Part shown: positions 1 through 9,396 of the stretch, in pieces
Position numbering within the stretch: the stretch's first letter is position 1
Layout: each line of letters starts with the position of its first letter
Origin: Mesorhizobium sp. SARCC-RB16n
GTDB taxonomy: Bacteria > Pseudomonadota > Alphaproteobacteria > Rhizobiales > Rhizobiaceae
Direction of reading: 5' to 3'
Assembly (NCBI RefSeq): GCF_008520305.1
Contig: NZ_ML703306.1
Location: 62,001 to 126,000, forward strand
DNA length: 64,000 nt
Notes under the pieces: generated by a model
Seen by the model: only the letters and a program-made list of their open reading frames with translations
The model's database searches: none
Told to the model about the DNA's origin: nothing
Program-made: the position numbers and the translations under genes

Positions 1-147
1 CAGATAGTCGCCTTCCGGTGGCCGATGCCTGCCCGCCAATTGTGCGGGAAGCGCCGACACGATCCGCCACAGGCGGCGGGGCAGGCCCCACGCCCGGCGG
101 CCATCTCCCATGGCAGGAACCGTGTCGCTGGCTGGCATGTCGGACAT
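1..147 (-). CDS. Possible N-terminal part of a small protein running off the left edge
   Basis: An open frame on the minus strand begins at an ATG at 147 and stays open to the window edge (49 codons). It starts MSDMPASDTV and continues with a basic, Trp- and Arg-containing segment. Third codon positions are about 70% G or C, higher than in the alternative open frame over the same bases, which slightly favours this frame. No Shine-Dalgarno sequence is obvious and no family is recognised. It would lie downstream of the DUF4242 gene on the same strand. It may also be non-coding. Confidence 0.25.
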   Translation of the reverse strand, partial: MSDMPASDTVPAMGDGRRAWGLPRRLWRIVSALPAQLAGRHRPPEGDYL

Positions 148-175
148 GTCGCCGTTGCGCTGGGCGATCGGACTT

Positions 176-451
176 TCATGGGCGGTAAAAGTAAGGGTCA
201 AGAACCCGTACCTCCGTGATCTTGTCGACAGGCAGGGAGTTCTTCTGGGCAGTGCTGCGGATCGCCTCCGGCGAAGGCGCGTCATAGATGCAGAAGCTTT
301 GCTTCTTGTCGGGCGACACGAAGGACTGCACCCAGGTGACACCCTTCTCCGCATTGCGCATGATCACGCCGGCAAGGGCTTCGGCGCCGGCATCGTTCAT
401 CGGCACGCTGAGACCGGCAGGAAATGTACGTTCAACCACGTAACGGGGCAT
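176..451 (-). CDS. DUF4242 domain protein (SCO4226-like)
   Basis: This 91-residue protein begins MPRYVVERTFPAGL and fits the DUF4242 family of small ferredoxin-fold proteins. Some members have been described as nickel-binding. The pattern VERTF...G.TW..S.VS.D....C.YDAPS.EAIR..A is typical of that family. The ATG is preceded by AAGG at suitable spacing. It is transcribed divergently from the large AAA-LuxR regulator that starts at 662, so that regulator may control it; this is inferred from position only. The molecular function is unknown. Confidence 0.8.
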   Translation of the reverse strand: MPRYVVERTFPAGLSVPMNDAGAEALAGVIMRNAEKGVTWVQSFVSPDKKQSFCIYDAPSPEAIRSTAQKNSLPVDKITEVRVLDPYFYRP

Positions 452-661
452 ATCGAGGTTACCTTTTCCGTTGGACGCGCTCGAATTGAGCGCGGCTGGA
501 CATGACCACGCCCCTGAAGGGCGCGCATCGGAACCTTTCCCTATGTTTGACGGGACGATTCCCCATGTTAACGGCGTTTAGTCCAGGAGCCACAAAGCAG
601 ATACCGAGCCCGGCTACCCTGGTGTCGAGCTGGGGTGCTTCGGCCGCAGCCACATGAGCCA

Positions 662-3256
662 ATGACCATGCTTCTGGAACGGCAGACACAGCTGGCGCAA
701 TTGGACGGCTTGCTGGTACAGGCCGAGCGCGGCCGCGGTCACGTGGCGGCGTTGTCGGGCGAAGCGGGAGCCGGCAAGTCGGCGCTTGTCGAGGCCTTCA
801 TCGGCGAAGCCGGCGCGCGTGCGCGCATCTTTCGCAGTGCCTGCGAAGACCTGTCGATTCCCGATCCTCTCGGGCCGCTTTACGATCTTGCGCGCGAGGC
901 GCAATGGGCTATGCCGCAGGCGGTCGACGCGCGGCGGGGAGAGCGGCTGCCGCTGTTTTCCGACGCATTGGATGTCTTCGAGGCAAGAACGGGCGCGACG
1001 CTTCTGGTGATCGAGGACCTGCACTGGGCCGATGACGCGACGCTCGACTTCGTTCGCTTTCTCGGCCGCCGCATCGCCAACACCCACATCCTGCTGCTGT
1101 TGACGGCGCGCACGGACCGCAGTGAGGGGCAGATGCGCGTGCGTCGCGCGCTGGGCGAAATCCCAGCCGGCAGCGTTGCACGCATCGACGTGCCGCTTTT
1201 GAGCGAAGCGGCGGTGCTGTCGCTTGCCGGTGCCGCCGGTCGAGACGGCGATGCCATCTACCGGGCGACCGCCGGCAACGCCTTTTTCGTCACCGAACTG
1301 TTGAGCTGCGAATGCGAAACGGCGTTGCCGGCCAGTGTGCGCGACGCGGTGCTCGCGCGCGCCGAACGTCTGTCGGCTGGTGCCCGTTCGATGCTCGACG
1401 CCGTCTCGGTATTTCCCAGGCGTGCCGACGCCTGGGCGCTGGCGGGCCTGTGCGGCGTGGCCAGTGCCGGCCAGCTGGCGGAATGTGTCTCCAATGGTTT
1501 GCTGGACGATCTGGGCGACGCTTATGCGTTTCGCCACGAGATCGCCCGTCGCGCCATCGAGACGATGCTGACGAGCAGCCACCGGCGCGCGTTCAACCAG
1601 CGCGCTTTGTCGGCGCTGCTCGAAAGGAGCGACATCGCCACCGCGCGGCTGGTCCATCACGCGGTGGAGGCGCACAATCTGGAGACGGTGCGTGAACTGG
1701 CCCCGGTCGCCGCCCGCGAGGCTTCCCGCGTTGGCGCCCACCGTGACGCCGCCGGGTATTATGAGGTCGCCTTGCGCCAGGCCGACACCTTGCCGGCGCA
1801 AGAGCGCGCCGGGCTTTACGAGCAGTATGCCTTCGAGTGCCATTTGATCGCGCGCATCGACGAGGCCATCAAGGCGCAGGAGCAGGCGCGCGCACTGCAG
1901 CAGGCACTCGGCAACAGGCTGAAGGAAGGCGACAGCCTCAGATGGCTCTCACGCTTCGCCTATCTCCTGGGCGACCGACAGGCCGCCGACCGGTTCGGCG
2001 CCCAGGCGGTCGCTTTGCTGGAGGCCGTTGGGCCCAGTGCCGAACTTGCCATGGCCTATTCGAACCTTTCGCAGCTGGCGATGCTGGCCGAACGACTGCA
2101 TGAGGCATTGTCGCTGGGCTCCAGGGCGATAGAACTCGCCGAGCGATTGAACCGGCCGGATGTCGTCTGCCACGCCCTCAACAATGTCGGCGCCGCCGAG
2201 CAGTGGCTGGATCTGGCCAGCAGCCGGCGGCACCTTGCCCGCAGCCTCGAAATCGCGCTGCAGGAGAATTTCCAGGAGCACGCAGCACGCGCCTTCACCA
2301 ATTGCGCCTGTGGCGGCATGAACCAGCTCGACTACCGCGAGGCTCAACTCTTCCTCGATCGCGGCATCGACTATTGCGTCGAGAACGATCTGGCGACATG
2401 GCGCGACTATATGCACGGCGTGCGCGCACAGTTGCGGCTGCGCCAGGGATGCTGGGATGAGGCGGCTTCCGAGGCGCTGGATGTGATTGGCAACGACCAG
2501 GCCACGGCCCTGGTGCGCTATCCCGCCTTGGTCGCGCTGGTGAAACTGCGCCTTCGGCGCGGCGACCCATCGGCCGAGCCGCTTCTGGCGGAGATGAAGC
2601 AATTTCTGGAAAAGGGGATCGAACTGCAGCGGCTGCTGCCCTACGCGGCGGTGGTTGCCGAACAGGCCTGGCTTGGGCAGGGAGACAAGGACGAGGCGCT
2701 GCGGCTCATCGGGCTTGCCGAGGGCCTGTCACCGACGCGGGCGGTCTTTGCCGAATTGGCCGTCTGGCGGCAGATGCTGGCGCCGGATACCGACCCCGGA
2801 GAGACGGCCGGCATGGCCTTGCCATACAGGATGCTGCTCACCGGTGACTGGCGTGGCGCGGCCTCGGCCTGGGACGAGCTCGACGCACCTTACGAACGCG
2901 CATTGGCGCTTGCCCAGGGCGATGAGGCCGCGCAGCGGGTGGCGCTGGAGATAATCGAGGCGCTGGGCGCCCGGCCGGTCGCCCAGCACGTGCGCGACAT
3001 CATGCGCCGAAGCGGCGTCATTCACATCGCCCGTGGCCCGCGACGCACCACGCGTGCCAATCGCGCCGGCCTGACCGAGCGCCAGATGGAAGTGCTGCAG
3101 CTGATCGAGCGCGGCTTGTCCAACAAGCGCATCGCCGAACACCTCGCCATTTCGCCCAAAACCGTCGACCACCACGTCTCGGCGGTGCTGGGCAAGCTGG
3201 AGGCCGTGTCGCGCGGCGAGGCCACCGCCGCCGCGCGCGACAGCGGGCTGATCTGA
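662..3256 (+). CDS. Large AAA-ATPase LuxR-type transcriptional regulator
   Basis: The 864-residue product has a P-loop near its N-terminus (GEAGAGKS, residues 33-40) and a Walker B-like segment (LLVIEDLHWAD). A long helical middle resembles the TPR-like region of MalT/LAL regulators. The final 60 residues form a LuxR-type helix-turn-helix beginning LTERQMEVLQLIERGLSNK. Such proteins are ATP-dependent, signal-responsive activators; the ligand here is unknown. I chose the ATG at 662; an upstream in-frame start at 635 would add nine residues and neither has a strong Shine-Dalgarno sequence. It faces the DUF4242 gene divergently and converges on cydB. Confidence 0.88.
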   Translation: MTMLLERQTQLAQLDGLLVQAERGRGHVAALSGEAGAGKSALVEAFIGEAGARARIFRSACEDLSIPDPLGPLYDLAREAQWAMPQAVDARRGERLPLFSDALDVFEARTGATLLVIEDLHWADDATLDFVRFLGRRIANTHILLLLTARTDRSEGQMRVRRALGEIPAGSVARIDVPLLSEAAVLSLAGAAGRDGDAIYRATAGNAFFVTELLSCECETALPASVRDAVLARAERLSAGARSMLDAVSVFPRRADAWALAGLCGVASAGQLAECVSNGLLDDLGDAYAFRHEIARRAIETMLTSSHRRAFNQRALSALLERSDIATARLVHHAVEAHNLETVRELAPVAAREASRVGAHRDAAGYYEVALRQADTLPAQERAGLYEQYAFECHLIARIDEAIKAQEQARALQQALGNRLKEGDSLRWLSRFAYLLGDRQAADRFGAQAVALLEAVGPSAELAMAYSNLSQLAMLAERLHEALSLGSRAIELAERLNRPDVVCHALNNVGAAEQWLDLASSRRHLARSLEIALQENFQEHAARAFTNCACGGMNQLDYREAQLFLDRGIDYCVENDLATWRDYMHGVRAQLRLRQGCWDEAASEALDVIGNDQATALVRYPALVALVKLRLRRGDPSAEPLLAEMKQFLEKGIELQRLLPYAAVVAEQAWLGQGDKDEALRLIGLAEGLSPTRAVFAELAVWRQMLAPDTDPGETAGMALPYRMLLTGDWRGAASAWDELDAPYERALALAQGDEAAQRVALEIIEALGARPVAQHVRDIMRRSGVIHIARGPRRTTRANRAGLTERQMEVLQLIERGLSNKRIAEHLAISPKTVDHHVSAVLGKLEAVSRGEATAAARDSGLI

Positions 3257-3301
3257 ACCGCACGACTGATCCGCCGCCCGTCCCAATCGTCGGTCAGAAC
3301 C

Positions 3302-4306
3302 TCAATCGTAGGTCAGATCCGTCGCCTTGCCACCGAACACGCGGTAGGCGTAGAACGAATAGAAGATGATGATAGGCAGCACCACGACGGTGCCGACCAG
3401 GATGATGGCCAGGCTTTCGGTCGCCGACGCCGCTTGCCAGATGGTCAGGCGATCGGGCACCACATAGGGGTAGAACGACCAGGCAAGGCCGGCAAAGCCG
3501 AGCGCGAAGATGGTGGCCAGCGTCAGGAACGGCGTCAGCGCATGGCGGTCGTCGGGCCTCGGCAGATGGAAGGTCTGCCGCCACAGCCAGAGGAACAGCA
3601 GCGCCGACAGGATCGGCAGCGGCGACAGATAGAGCATCTGCGGCCAGACGAACCATTTGTCGAAGATGCGCGGGCTGGCGAAGGGTGTCGCCAGCGATAC
3701 GGCAGCCATGCCGAGTGCGGTCAGCACAAGTGCGGTGCGCAGCCAGCGCGCCGCCTTCTTCTGCAGCTCGCCTTCGGTCTTGTAGATCACCCAGGCGGAG
3801 CCCATCGCCGCGTAGGCCGCTGCCAGGCAGAACGCCACCAGCGCGCCGAACGCCATGCCGCCAATGCCGACATCGAGGCCGAGCACGTAGACGCCCAGCA
3901 TATAGCCTTGCGCCAGCGAGGCGATGAGCGAGCCGAGAAAGAAGATGCGGTTCCAGCGGTGCTTCCGGCCAGCGGGCACCTTGGCGCGGAAATCGAAGGC
4001 GACGCCGCGCAGGATCAACCCGACCAGCAGCACGAAGACCGGGATGTAGAGCGCGGTGAGGATGACGCCATGCGCCAATGGGAAGGCGACCAGCAGCAGG
4101 CCGACGGCCAGCACCAGCCAGGTTTCGTTGGCGTCCCAGAACGGGCCGATGGCGGCGATCATCGTGTCCTGCTCGGTGTCCTCGGCGGCGGCGAACAGGA
4201 TGCCGATGCCGAGGTCGAACCCGTCGAGAATGACATAGATCAGGATGGCGAGGCCCATCAGGCCGGCGAAGATGAGGGGCAGCAGCGTCGGCCAGTCGTA
4301 GGTCAT
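3302..4306 (-). CDS. cydB: Cytochrome bd-type ubiquinol oxidase subunit II
   Basis: CydB is the second integral membrane subunit of the bd quinol oxidase, which reduces oxygen to water with ubiquinol in the cytoplasmic membrane. The 334-residue sequence has several hydrophobic helices and the family hallmarks ILDGFDLG and FWDANETWLVLA near the N-terminus. The start at 4306 (MTYDWPTLL) has a GGGAGAG ribosome site that overlaps the end of cydA; a longer in-frame extension to 4378 would run inside cydA and is unlikely. cydA ends four bases upstream, so the two are translationally coupled. No cydX or cydDC gene is seen nearby. Confidence 0.95.
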   Translation of the reverse strand: MTYDWPTLLPLIFAGLMGLAILIYVILDGFDLGIGILFAAAEDTEQDTMIAAIGPFWDANETWLVLAVGLLLVAFPLAHGVILTALYIPVFVLLVGLILRGVAFDFRAKVPAGRKHRWNRIFFLGSLIASLAQGYMLGVYVLGLDVGIGGMAFGALVAFCLAAAYAAMGSAWVIYKTEGELQKKAARWLRTALVLTALGMAAVSLATPFASPRIFDKWFVWPQMLYLSPLPILSALLFLWLWRQTFHLPRPDDRHALTPFLTLATIFALGFAGLAWSFYPYVVPDRLTIWQAASATESLAIILVGTVVVLPIIIFYSFYAYRVFGGKATDLTYD

Positions 4307-4310
4307 CTTT

Positions 4311-5672
4311 TCACTCTCCCGCGGCCGGCTGCGACAGCGCTGCGTTGAGAACACCCGGCAGCGGTGAGGTGTCGCCATCCTTGGCCGCCTTCAGCGCCAG
4401 GTGCACCAGCACGCCGAGATAGGCGATCAGCAAAAGCACGTAGAGGAGGAGGTAGACGGCAAGCGTCAGCGCGACATGGCTGCCGGCCACCGGACCGACG
4501 GCGTCCGCTGTCTTCAGCACGCCGGTCACCAGCCAGGGCTGCCGGCCGATCTCGGTCGTGTACCAGCCGGCCAGCGTCGCCAGCCAGCCCGACAGCGCCA
4601 TCGGCACCATCAGCAGGGCGAGCGGCCTCGGCAGCGAGTGCCGGCGCTTGAGGAAGAAGGCGGCCGACCACGCGACGGCAAGCATCAAAAGCCCGGTGCC
4701 GACCATGATGCGGAAGCTCCAGAAGAGCGGAAAGACCGGCGGGTGGTTGCCCGGAAAATCGTTCAGCCCCGGCACGACGCCGTCGGTGCTGTGCCGCAGG
4801 ATAAGGCTGGCCCCGTCCGGGATCGTGACCTCGAATTTGTTTCCCTTCGCCGCCTCGTCGGGCAGCGCGAACAGCACCAGCGGCACGTTGGGGCCGGTGT
4901 TCCAATTGGCCTCCATGGCGGCGATCTTCTGCGGCTGGTGTTCCAGCGTGTTCAGCCCATGCTGGTCGCCGGCCAGGATCTGGATCGGGATCAGGATGGC
5001 GGCGGTGAAGACGCCGGTGCGCAGCGCCTTCCACATCGATTCCGAACGGTCGCCCTTGAGGTAGCGCAGCGCCGACAGGCCAGCGATCAGGAACGAGACC
5101 GTAAGCCCCGAGGCGAGCAGCATGTGCACCAGCCGGTAGGGCATGGACGGGTTGAAGACGATGGCCCACCAGTCGACGGCGTGCGCGACGCCATCGCGCA
5201 TCTCGAAGCCGGCCGGCGTCTGCATCCAGGAATTGAGCGCGATGATCCAGAACGCCGACAGCGTGGTGCCGCCGGCGACCAGCACCGTCGCCAGCGTGTG
5301 GACGCGGTTGGAGACGCGGCGGAAGCCGAACAGCATGATGCCGAGGAAGGCCGCCTCGAGGAAGAAGGCGGTGAGGATCTCGTAGGCGAGCAGCGGCCCC
5401 GCGATGTTGCCGACATGCTCCATGTAGCCCGGCCAGTTGGTGCCGAACTGGAAGCTCATGGTGACGCCCGAAACCACGCCCATGGCAAAGGACAGCGCGA
5501 ACACCTTCACCCACGTGAAATAGGCGCGCATCCAGGCGGAATCATTGGTCGCGTTGTAGCGCAGCTTGAAGAACAGCAGCACCCAGCCAAGGGCAATGGT
5601 GATCGTTGGAAACAGGATATGAAACGAGATATTCGCGCCGAACTGCATGCGCGAGAGAATGAGCGGGTCCAT
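4311..5672 (-). CDS. cydA: Cytochrome bd-type ubiquinol oxidase subunit I
   Basis: The 453-residue product begins MDPLILSRMQFGANISFH, with the conserved early His, and contains multiple membrane helices. The motif GWYTTEIGRQPW is diagnostic of bd oxidase subunit I. The length suggests the short Q-loop form found in cyanide-insensitive (Cio) oxidases rather than the longer E. coli form; this is inferred from length alone. The start at 5672 was preferred to an upstream in-frame start at 5819, because the extra 49 codons cross a palindromic repeat. It forms an operon with cydB. No FNR-type box was found upstream. Confidence 0.95.
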   Translation of the reverse strand: MDPLILSRMQFGANISFHILFPTITIALGWVLLFFKLRYNATNDSAWMRAYFTWVKVFALSFAMGVVSGVTMSFQFGTNWPGYMEHVGNIAGPLLAYEILTAFFLEAAFLGIMLFGFRRVSNRVHTLATVLVAGGTTLSAFWIIALNSWMQTPAGFEMRDGVAHAVDWWAIVFNPSMPYRLVHMLLASGLTVSFLIAGLSALRYLKGDRSESMWKALRTGVFTAAILIPIQILAGDQHGLNTLEHQPQKIAAMEANWNTGPNVPLVLFALPDEAAKGNKFEVTIPDGASLILRHSTDGVVPGLNDFPGNHPPVFPLFWSFRIMVGTGLLMLAVAWSAAFFLKRRHSLPRPLALLMVPMALSGWLATLAGWYTTEIGRQPWLVTGVLKTADAVGPVAGSHVALTLAVYLLLYVLLLIAYLGVLVHLALKAAKDGDTSPLPGVLNAALSQPAAGE

Positions 5673-5703
5673 GGCGGGCTCCGACTGCTTATTACTTATT
5701 TCG

Positions 5704-5748
5704 GGCAATTCCAGGAAAACCGCTTCACACTTTTCCTGGAATTGCTCC
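5704..5748. repeat. Rhizobial palindromic element (RPE-like), copy 1
   Basis: The arms GCAATTCCAGGAAAA and TTTTCCTGGAATTGC are perfect reverse complements around an 11-base centre (ccgcttcacac). A partly degenerate relative lies at 62748-62791, just upstream of gpmA. Here it sits about 30 bp upstream of the cydA start and could form a hairpin in the cydAB leader. Confidence 0.8.
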
Positions 5749-5967
5749 AATACTGGCGAAGGATAGGCCCGAAGCGGGGGCAGGTCAAAGCGGCGTCCTG
5801 CCGCGAGGCTGAACGCCACAGGACAATTTTACCCGACATAAGCGAGGTGTTTCCGGCCGGCCGATGCTTTCAATGTCCAGAACTGGCAGCAGGGCATTGA
5901 CTTGCGGTTGCACTGGGCGACAACAGGCCTATATCAAGTCACCTCTTTCAAGCAGCCGTTTTCAGCC

Positions 5968-6894
5968 ATGCCCTCCATTCTGTCCATTTCCGGGGTCTCC
6001 AAGACCTACGCCACCGGCTTCACCGCGCTCAAGGAAGTCAATCTCGATATCCAGCGCGGCGAGATTTTCGCCCTGCTCGGTCCCAACGGCGCCGGCAAGA
6101 CGACGCTGATCTCGATCGTCTGCGGCATCGTCAACCGCTCGTCGGGCACCGTCACCGTGGACGGTCACGACATCAACAAGGACTATCGCGCCGCGCGCAG
6201 CCTGATCGGGCTGGTGCCGCAGGAACTCACCATCGACGCCTTCGAGAGCGTCTGGGCAACCGTCAATTACAGCCGCGGCCTGTTCGGCAGGCCGGCCAAT
6301 CCGGCCTTTGTCGAGAAGGTGCTGCGCGATCTGTCGCTGTGGGACAAGAAGGACTCCAAGGCGATCACCCTGTCGGGCGGCATGAAGCGGCGGCTGATGA
6401 TCGCCAAGGCGCTGTCGCATGAGCCGCGCATCCTGTTCCTCGACGAACCGACCGCCGGCGTCGACGTCGAACTGCGCCAGGACATGTGGGCAATGGTGCG
6501 CCGGCTGCGCGAGGACGGCGTCACGATCATCCTCACCACGCACTATATCGAGGAAGCCGAGGCCATGGCCGACCGCGTCGGCGTCATCAACCGCGGCGAG
6601 ATCATCCTGGTCGAGGACAAGGCCGAACTGATGCTCAAGCTCGGCCGCAAGGAGGTCAGGCTGGAGCTGCGCGCGCCGCTCGGCAGCGTCCCCGACGGGC
6701 TCTCGCGCTACGCGCTCGAACTGTCACCGGACGGCAGCCAGCTTACCTACACCTATGACAACCAGAGCGACCGGCCGGGCGTCGCCTCGCTGATCCGCGA
6801 TCTCGAAGCGGCCGGCGTCCAGTTCCGCGATCTCGACACCAAGAACAGCTCGCTCGAAGAGATATTCGTCAATCTCCTGAGGCAAGAGCCATGA
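5968..6894 (+). CDS. ABC-2 type exporter, ATP-binding protein
   Basis: This is a cytoplasmic nucleotide-binding subunit of 308 residues. It has Walker [10 protein letters not shown], the signature LSGGMKRR, Walker [13 protein letters not shown], and the H-loop in [11 protein letters not shown]. The C-terminal 80 residues resemble those of DrrA/NodI-like ATPases. The ATG at 5968 aligns with the family start; an upstream in-frame start at 5902 would add 22 residues, and neither has a clear Shine-Dalgarno sequence. Its stop overlaps the start of the permease gene (ATGA), so the two form a two-gene exporter. The substrate is unknown. Confidence 0.9.
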   Translation: MPSILSISGVSKTYATGFTALKEVNLDIQRGEIFALLGPNGAGKTTLISIVCGIVNRSSGTVTVDGHDINKDYRAARSLIGLVPQELTIDAFESVWATVNYSRGLFGRPANPAFVEKVLRDLSLWDKKDSKAITLSGGMKRRLMIAKALSHEPRILFLDEPTAGVDVELRQDMWAMVRRLREDGVTIILTTHYIEEAEAMADRVGVINRGEIILVEDKAELMLKLGRKEVRLELRAPLGSVPDGLSRYALELSPDGSQLTYTYDNQSDRPGVASLIRDLEAAGVQFRDLDTKNSSLEEIFVNLLRQEP

Positions 6895-7670
6895 ACCTGC
6901 GCGCAGCCATGAATCTACGTGCGGTGTGGGCGATCTACCGGGTCGAGATGGCGCGTGCGTTCCGCACCGTGCTGCAGAGCATCATCTCGCCGGTCATCTC
7001 GACATCGCTCTATTTCGTCGTCTTCGGCTCGGCCATCGGATCGCGCATCACCGAAATCGACGGCATCAGCTACGGCGCCTTCATCGTGCCGGGGCTGATC
7101 ATGCTGTCGCTCTTGACGCAGTCGATCTCCAACGCCTCCTTCGCCATCTATTTCCCAAAATTCGTAGGCTCGATCTACGAGCTCCTGTCGGCGCCGGTCT
7201 CCTATCTGGAGATCGTCATCGCCTATGTCGGTGGTGCCGCCACCAAGTCGATCATCCTCGGCCTGATCATCCTGGCCACGGCCTCGCTGTTCGTGCCGCT
7301 GCACATCGAACATCCGTTCTGGATGCTCGCCTTCCTGATCCTGACGGCCGTGACCTTCAGCCTGTTCGGCTTCATCATCGGCATCTGGGCGAAAAGCTTC
7401 GAGCAACTGCAGCTGGTGCCGCTCCTGATCGTCACCCCGCTGACCTTCCTCGGCGGCAGCTTCTATTCGATCCATATGCTGCCGGGCATCTGGAAGACGA
7501 TCACGCTGTTCAACCCGGTGGTCTACCTGATCAGCGGATTCCGCTGGAGTTTCTACGGCAAGGCCGATGTCTCGGTCGGCATCAGCCTAGGCATGACGCT
7601 GGTGTTCCTGGCCGTCTGCATCGCGATCGTCGCCTGGATATTCCGGACCGGTTACCGGCTGCGGAACTGA
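6891..7670 (+). CDS. ABC-2 type exporter, permease
   Basis: The 259-residue membrane protein has about six hydrophobic helices, and the segment [18 protein letters not shown] is characteristic of ABC-2 permeases of the NodJ/DrrB type. It is coupled to the ATPase gene by a four-base ATGA overlap. The N-terminus carries a short in-frame duplication ([12 protein letters not shown]), so translation could start at either Met (6891 or 6909). The substrate cannot be read from the sequence. Confidence 0.9.
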   Translation: MNLRAAMNLRAVWAIYRVEMARAFRTVLQSIISPVISTSLYFVVFGSAIGSRITEIDGISYGAFIVPGLIMLSLLTQSISNASFAIYFPKFVGSIYELLSAPVSYLEIVIAYVGGAATKSIILGLIILATASLFVPLHIEHPFWMLAFLILTAVTFSLFGFIIGIWAKSFEQLQLVPLLIVTPLTFLGGSFYSIHMLPGIWKTITLFNPVVYLISGFRWSFYGKADVSVGISLGMTLVFLAVCIAIVAWIFRTGYRLRN

Positions 7671-7680
7671 CGCGGCTTCC

Positions 7681-7909
7681 CGGAACTCGGGTTCCTCGCC
7701 CCACGAAAGTGGGGAGAGGTGGCCCGGCGAAGCCGGGACGGAGAGGGGTCTTCGCGGTAACCGAGAAAGGTCGCCTTGTGGGCGTGCTATCTAGGCCAGT
7801 CTCGCGCGCCCGTTCTTCACCGTGTCTTGGCTTCGCGAATGGCGCGCCCCCTCTCCGTCTCGGGCTTCGCCCGAGCCACCTCTCCCCCGCTCTGCGGGGG
7901 CGAGGAACC
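7681..7909. repeat. Inverted pair of palindromic repeats
   Basis: One copy spans about 7681-7757 (ctcgccccac...ggagaggtggcccggc) and a second, in the opposite direction, spans about 7845-7909. Each copy contains its own short hairpins (for example CCCGGCgaaGCCGGG). The gap between genes at 7671-7914 consists largely of this pair. Similar arrangements occur near 32.4, 48.9 and 63.5 kb. It lies between the convergent permease and DUF2156 genes and may help end transcription from both sides. Confidence 0.75.
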
Positions 7910-7914
7910 AGCAG

Positions 7915-8952
7915 TCAAATGGCCTTGACCAGCCGCAGCAACCCTAGCATCTCGATATAGGTCCCCTCGCGAAAGGCGATATAGACCGGCTCCTCGACTC
8001 CGTGGAAGCGGCGCTTGAATGCCGCCTGTCCCTGCAGGTTGAACCTGCGGCGGTTGACCCAGGGCGAATCGTAGGCGCGCTGGAAGGTGTTGCGCCAGAA
8101 TTCGCTTTCGGCAAATCCGCTCGGGCCAATATCGACCAGCGGCGACAGGCCGAGCGTCACCACCGAAATGCCTTCCTCGCGAAAGCGGTCGACGGCGAAT
8201 TTGGTCAGGCCGATCTCGGCATGCGGCGAGGCATCGATATGCTTGCGCTTGAAGGCGGTGGTATAGCCGATCACCTTGCCGTCGGCGAATAACGGATCGA
8301 AGTCGAGCAGGGCGACCAGCTCGCCATCGGGACCGTGCAGGACGAAACGGCGCATGTCGATGCCGAGCTGATCGTAGAACGGGCGGTTGAGGAAGCCCAT
8401 CTCCCAGCGCTTGACGATGCGGTCGCCGCGCCAATTTTGAGAGAGCCGGGAGATCTCGTCGAGGTGGATCGTGCGCTTGTCCTCTTCGAAGGAGAAGCCT
8501 TTCTTCAACAGCCAGCGCTCGGAATAGCGCACCGTCTCGTTGCGCTTGCCGGAAAAATCATGGTCGGGCAGCGGCAGGCGGGTATCGATGCCCAGCCGGC
8601 TGATCTTGTAGCCGAGGCCGGCAAGGACCTGGGCGGTCTGTTCACCGATCTGCACGAACCATGGGCCGCCGGCGCTCTCGACGAAGCGTCTGATATAATC
8701 TGGCCGCTGCGTCGGCGCCGCCACCGGATCCCCGAGCGCGAAATGATGCTTCATCTTGGTGCCGAAGGCGATGTAGCCGTCCGCGTCGCCGAAATAGGAC
8801 AGCTTGCCCTGCACGGCGGTGGAATAGGCGAGCGAGAAGTCGCCATGACGGCGAACAAGCGCCAGCCGTTCGACATGCGTCAGCGCCAGTCGCTCGACCT
8901 TGGGCGAAGCGCCCTCGAGGATTTTGTCGAAATAGATCCGCAAGGAGGGCAT
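7915..8952 (-). CDS. DUF2156 / MprF C-terminal-like acyltransferase domain protein
   Basis: The 345-residue soluble protein resembles the GNAT-fold catalytic domain of phosphatidylglycerol lysyltransferases (DUF2156). Recognisable segments are GDPVAA near residue 80 and a C-terminal FNLQGQAAFKRRFHG...PVYIAF. It lacks the multi-helix flippase part of MprF/LpiA, so a membrane lipid aminoacylation role is only a family-based possibility. The start at 8952 (MPSLRIYF) removes an Arg-rich N-terminal extension that would begin at 9006; the choice is uncertain. It appears to be a single-gene unit flanked by a repeat and a 444-bp gap. Confidence 0.8.
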   Translation of the reverse strand: MPSLRIYFDKILEGASPKVERLALTHVERLALVRRHGDFSLAYSTAVQGKLSYFGDADGYIAFGTKMKHHFALGDPVAAPTQRPDYIRRFVESAGGPWFVQIGEQTAQVLAGLGYKISRLGIDTRLPLPDHDFSGKRNETVRYSERWLLKKGFSFEEDKRTIHLDEISRLSQNWRGDRIVKRWEMGFLNRPFYDQLGIDMRRFVLHGPDGELVALLDFDPLFADGKVIGYTTAFKRKHIDASPHAEIGLTKFAVDRFREEGISVVTLGLSPLVDIGPSGFAESEFWRNTFQRAYDSPWVNRRRFNLQGQAAFKRRFHGVEEPVYIAFREGTYIEMLGLLRLVKAI

Positions 8953-9396
8953 GGTCGAGGATTCCACGTGCCGTCTGCGGCGCCGCATGCCTTGAATGGC
9001 ACGCAAGACCGCCGTGGCGCCTTGATTTCTGGCGGGAAGCCGAGTCGGGTACGGGTTCGAATTCCTGCGCCGTCAGAAGAGGCCCACCATCCCCGGACCT
9101 CGAATCAATCACATTGCCGCGACCTGATTATCGCCGATGCCGCTGATATGCCATATAGGGCTGGATGTATTCGGACAGAAGCGTGCAATCCACTCGATGT
9201 CTTTGCTTTGGCCGCATTTTCCGCGGTGCGAACTGTTTCCGGGTGGCGGCGCAATGCGCTGGAACGCAGCCGCGGCCGGATGCAGGCTTCGGCAATCGGC
9301 ACCGATCCGCCGTGTGAGGTCTGCGCGCTATCAAACGGTTACAGCGGCCTGCGAGCCTCGCGGGGTGCCGCAAGGGCGAATGGGATTAGAGGGTGA
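8953..9396. other. Intergenic gap with no gene recognised
   Basis: This stretch between two divergent genes has no convincing reading frame; the short open frames on both strands look like random GC-rich frames. It must hold the promoters of the DUF2156 gene and the flavin monooxygenase gene. I see no strong palindrome or known operator in it. Confidence 0.5.

Noticed and set aside
4401-5900. 499-codon plus-strand frame opposite cydA
   Set aside because: Antisense artefact; cydA has diagnostic motifs and membrane helices, and the opposite translation is rich in Arg, Gln and Glu without domain features.
9105-9302. 65-codon minus-strand frame in the 444-bp gap
   Set aside because: No ribosome site, no domain or membrane features, and a composition like random high-GC frames.
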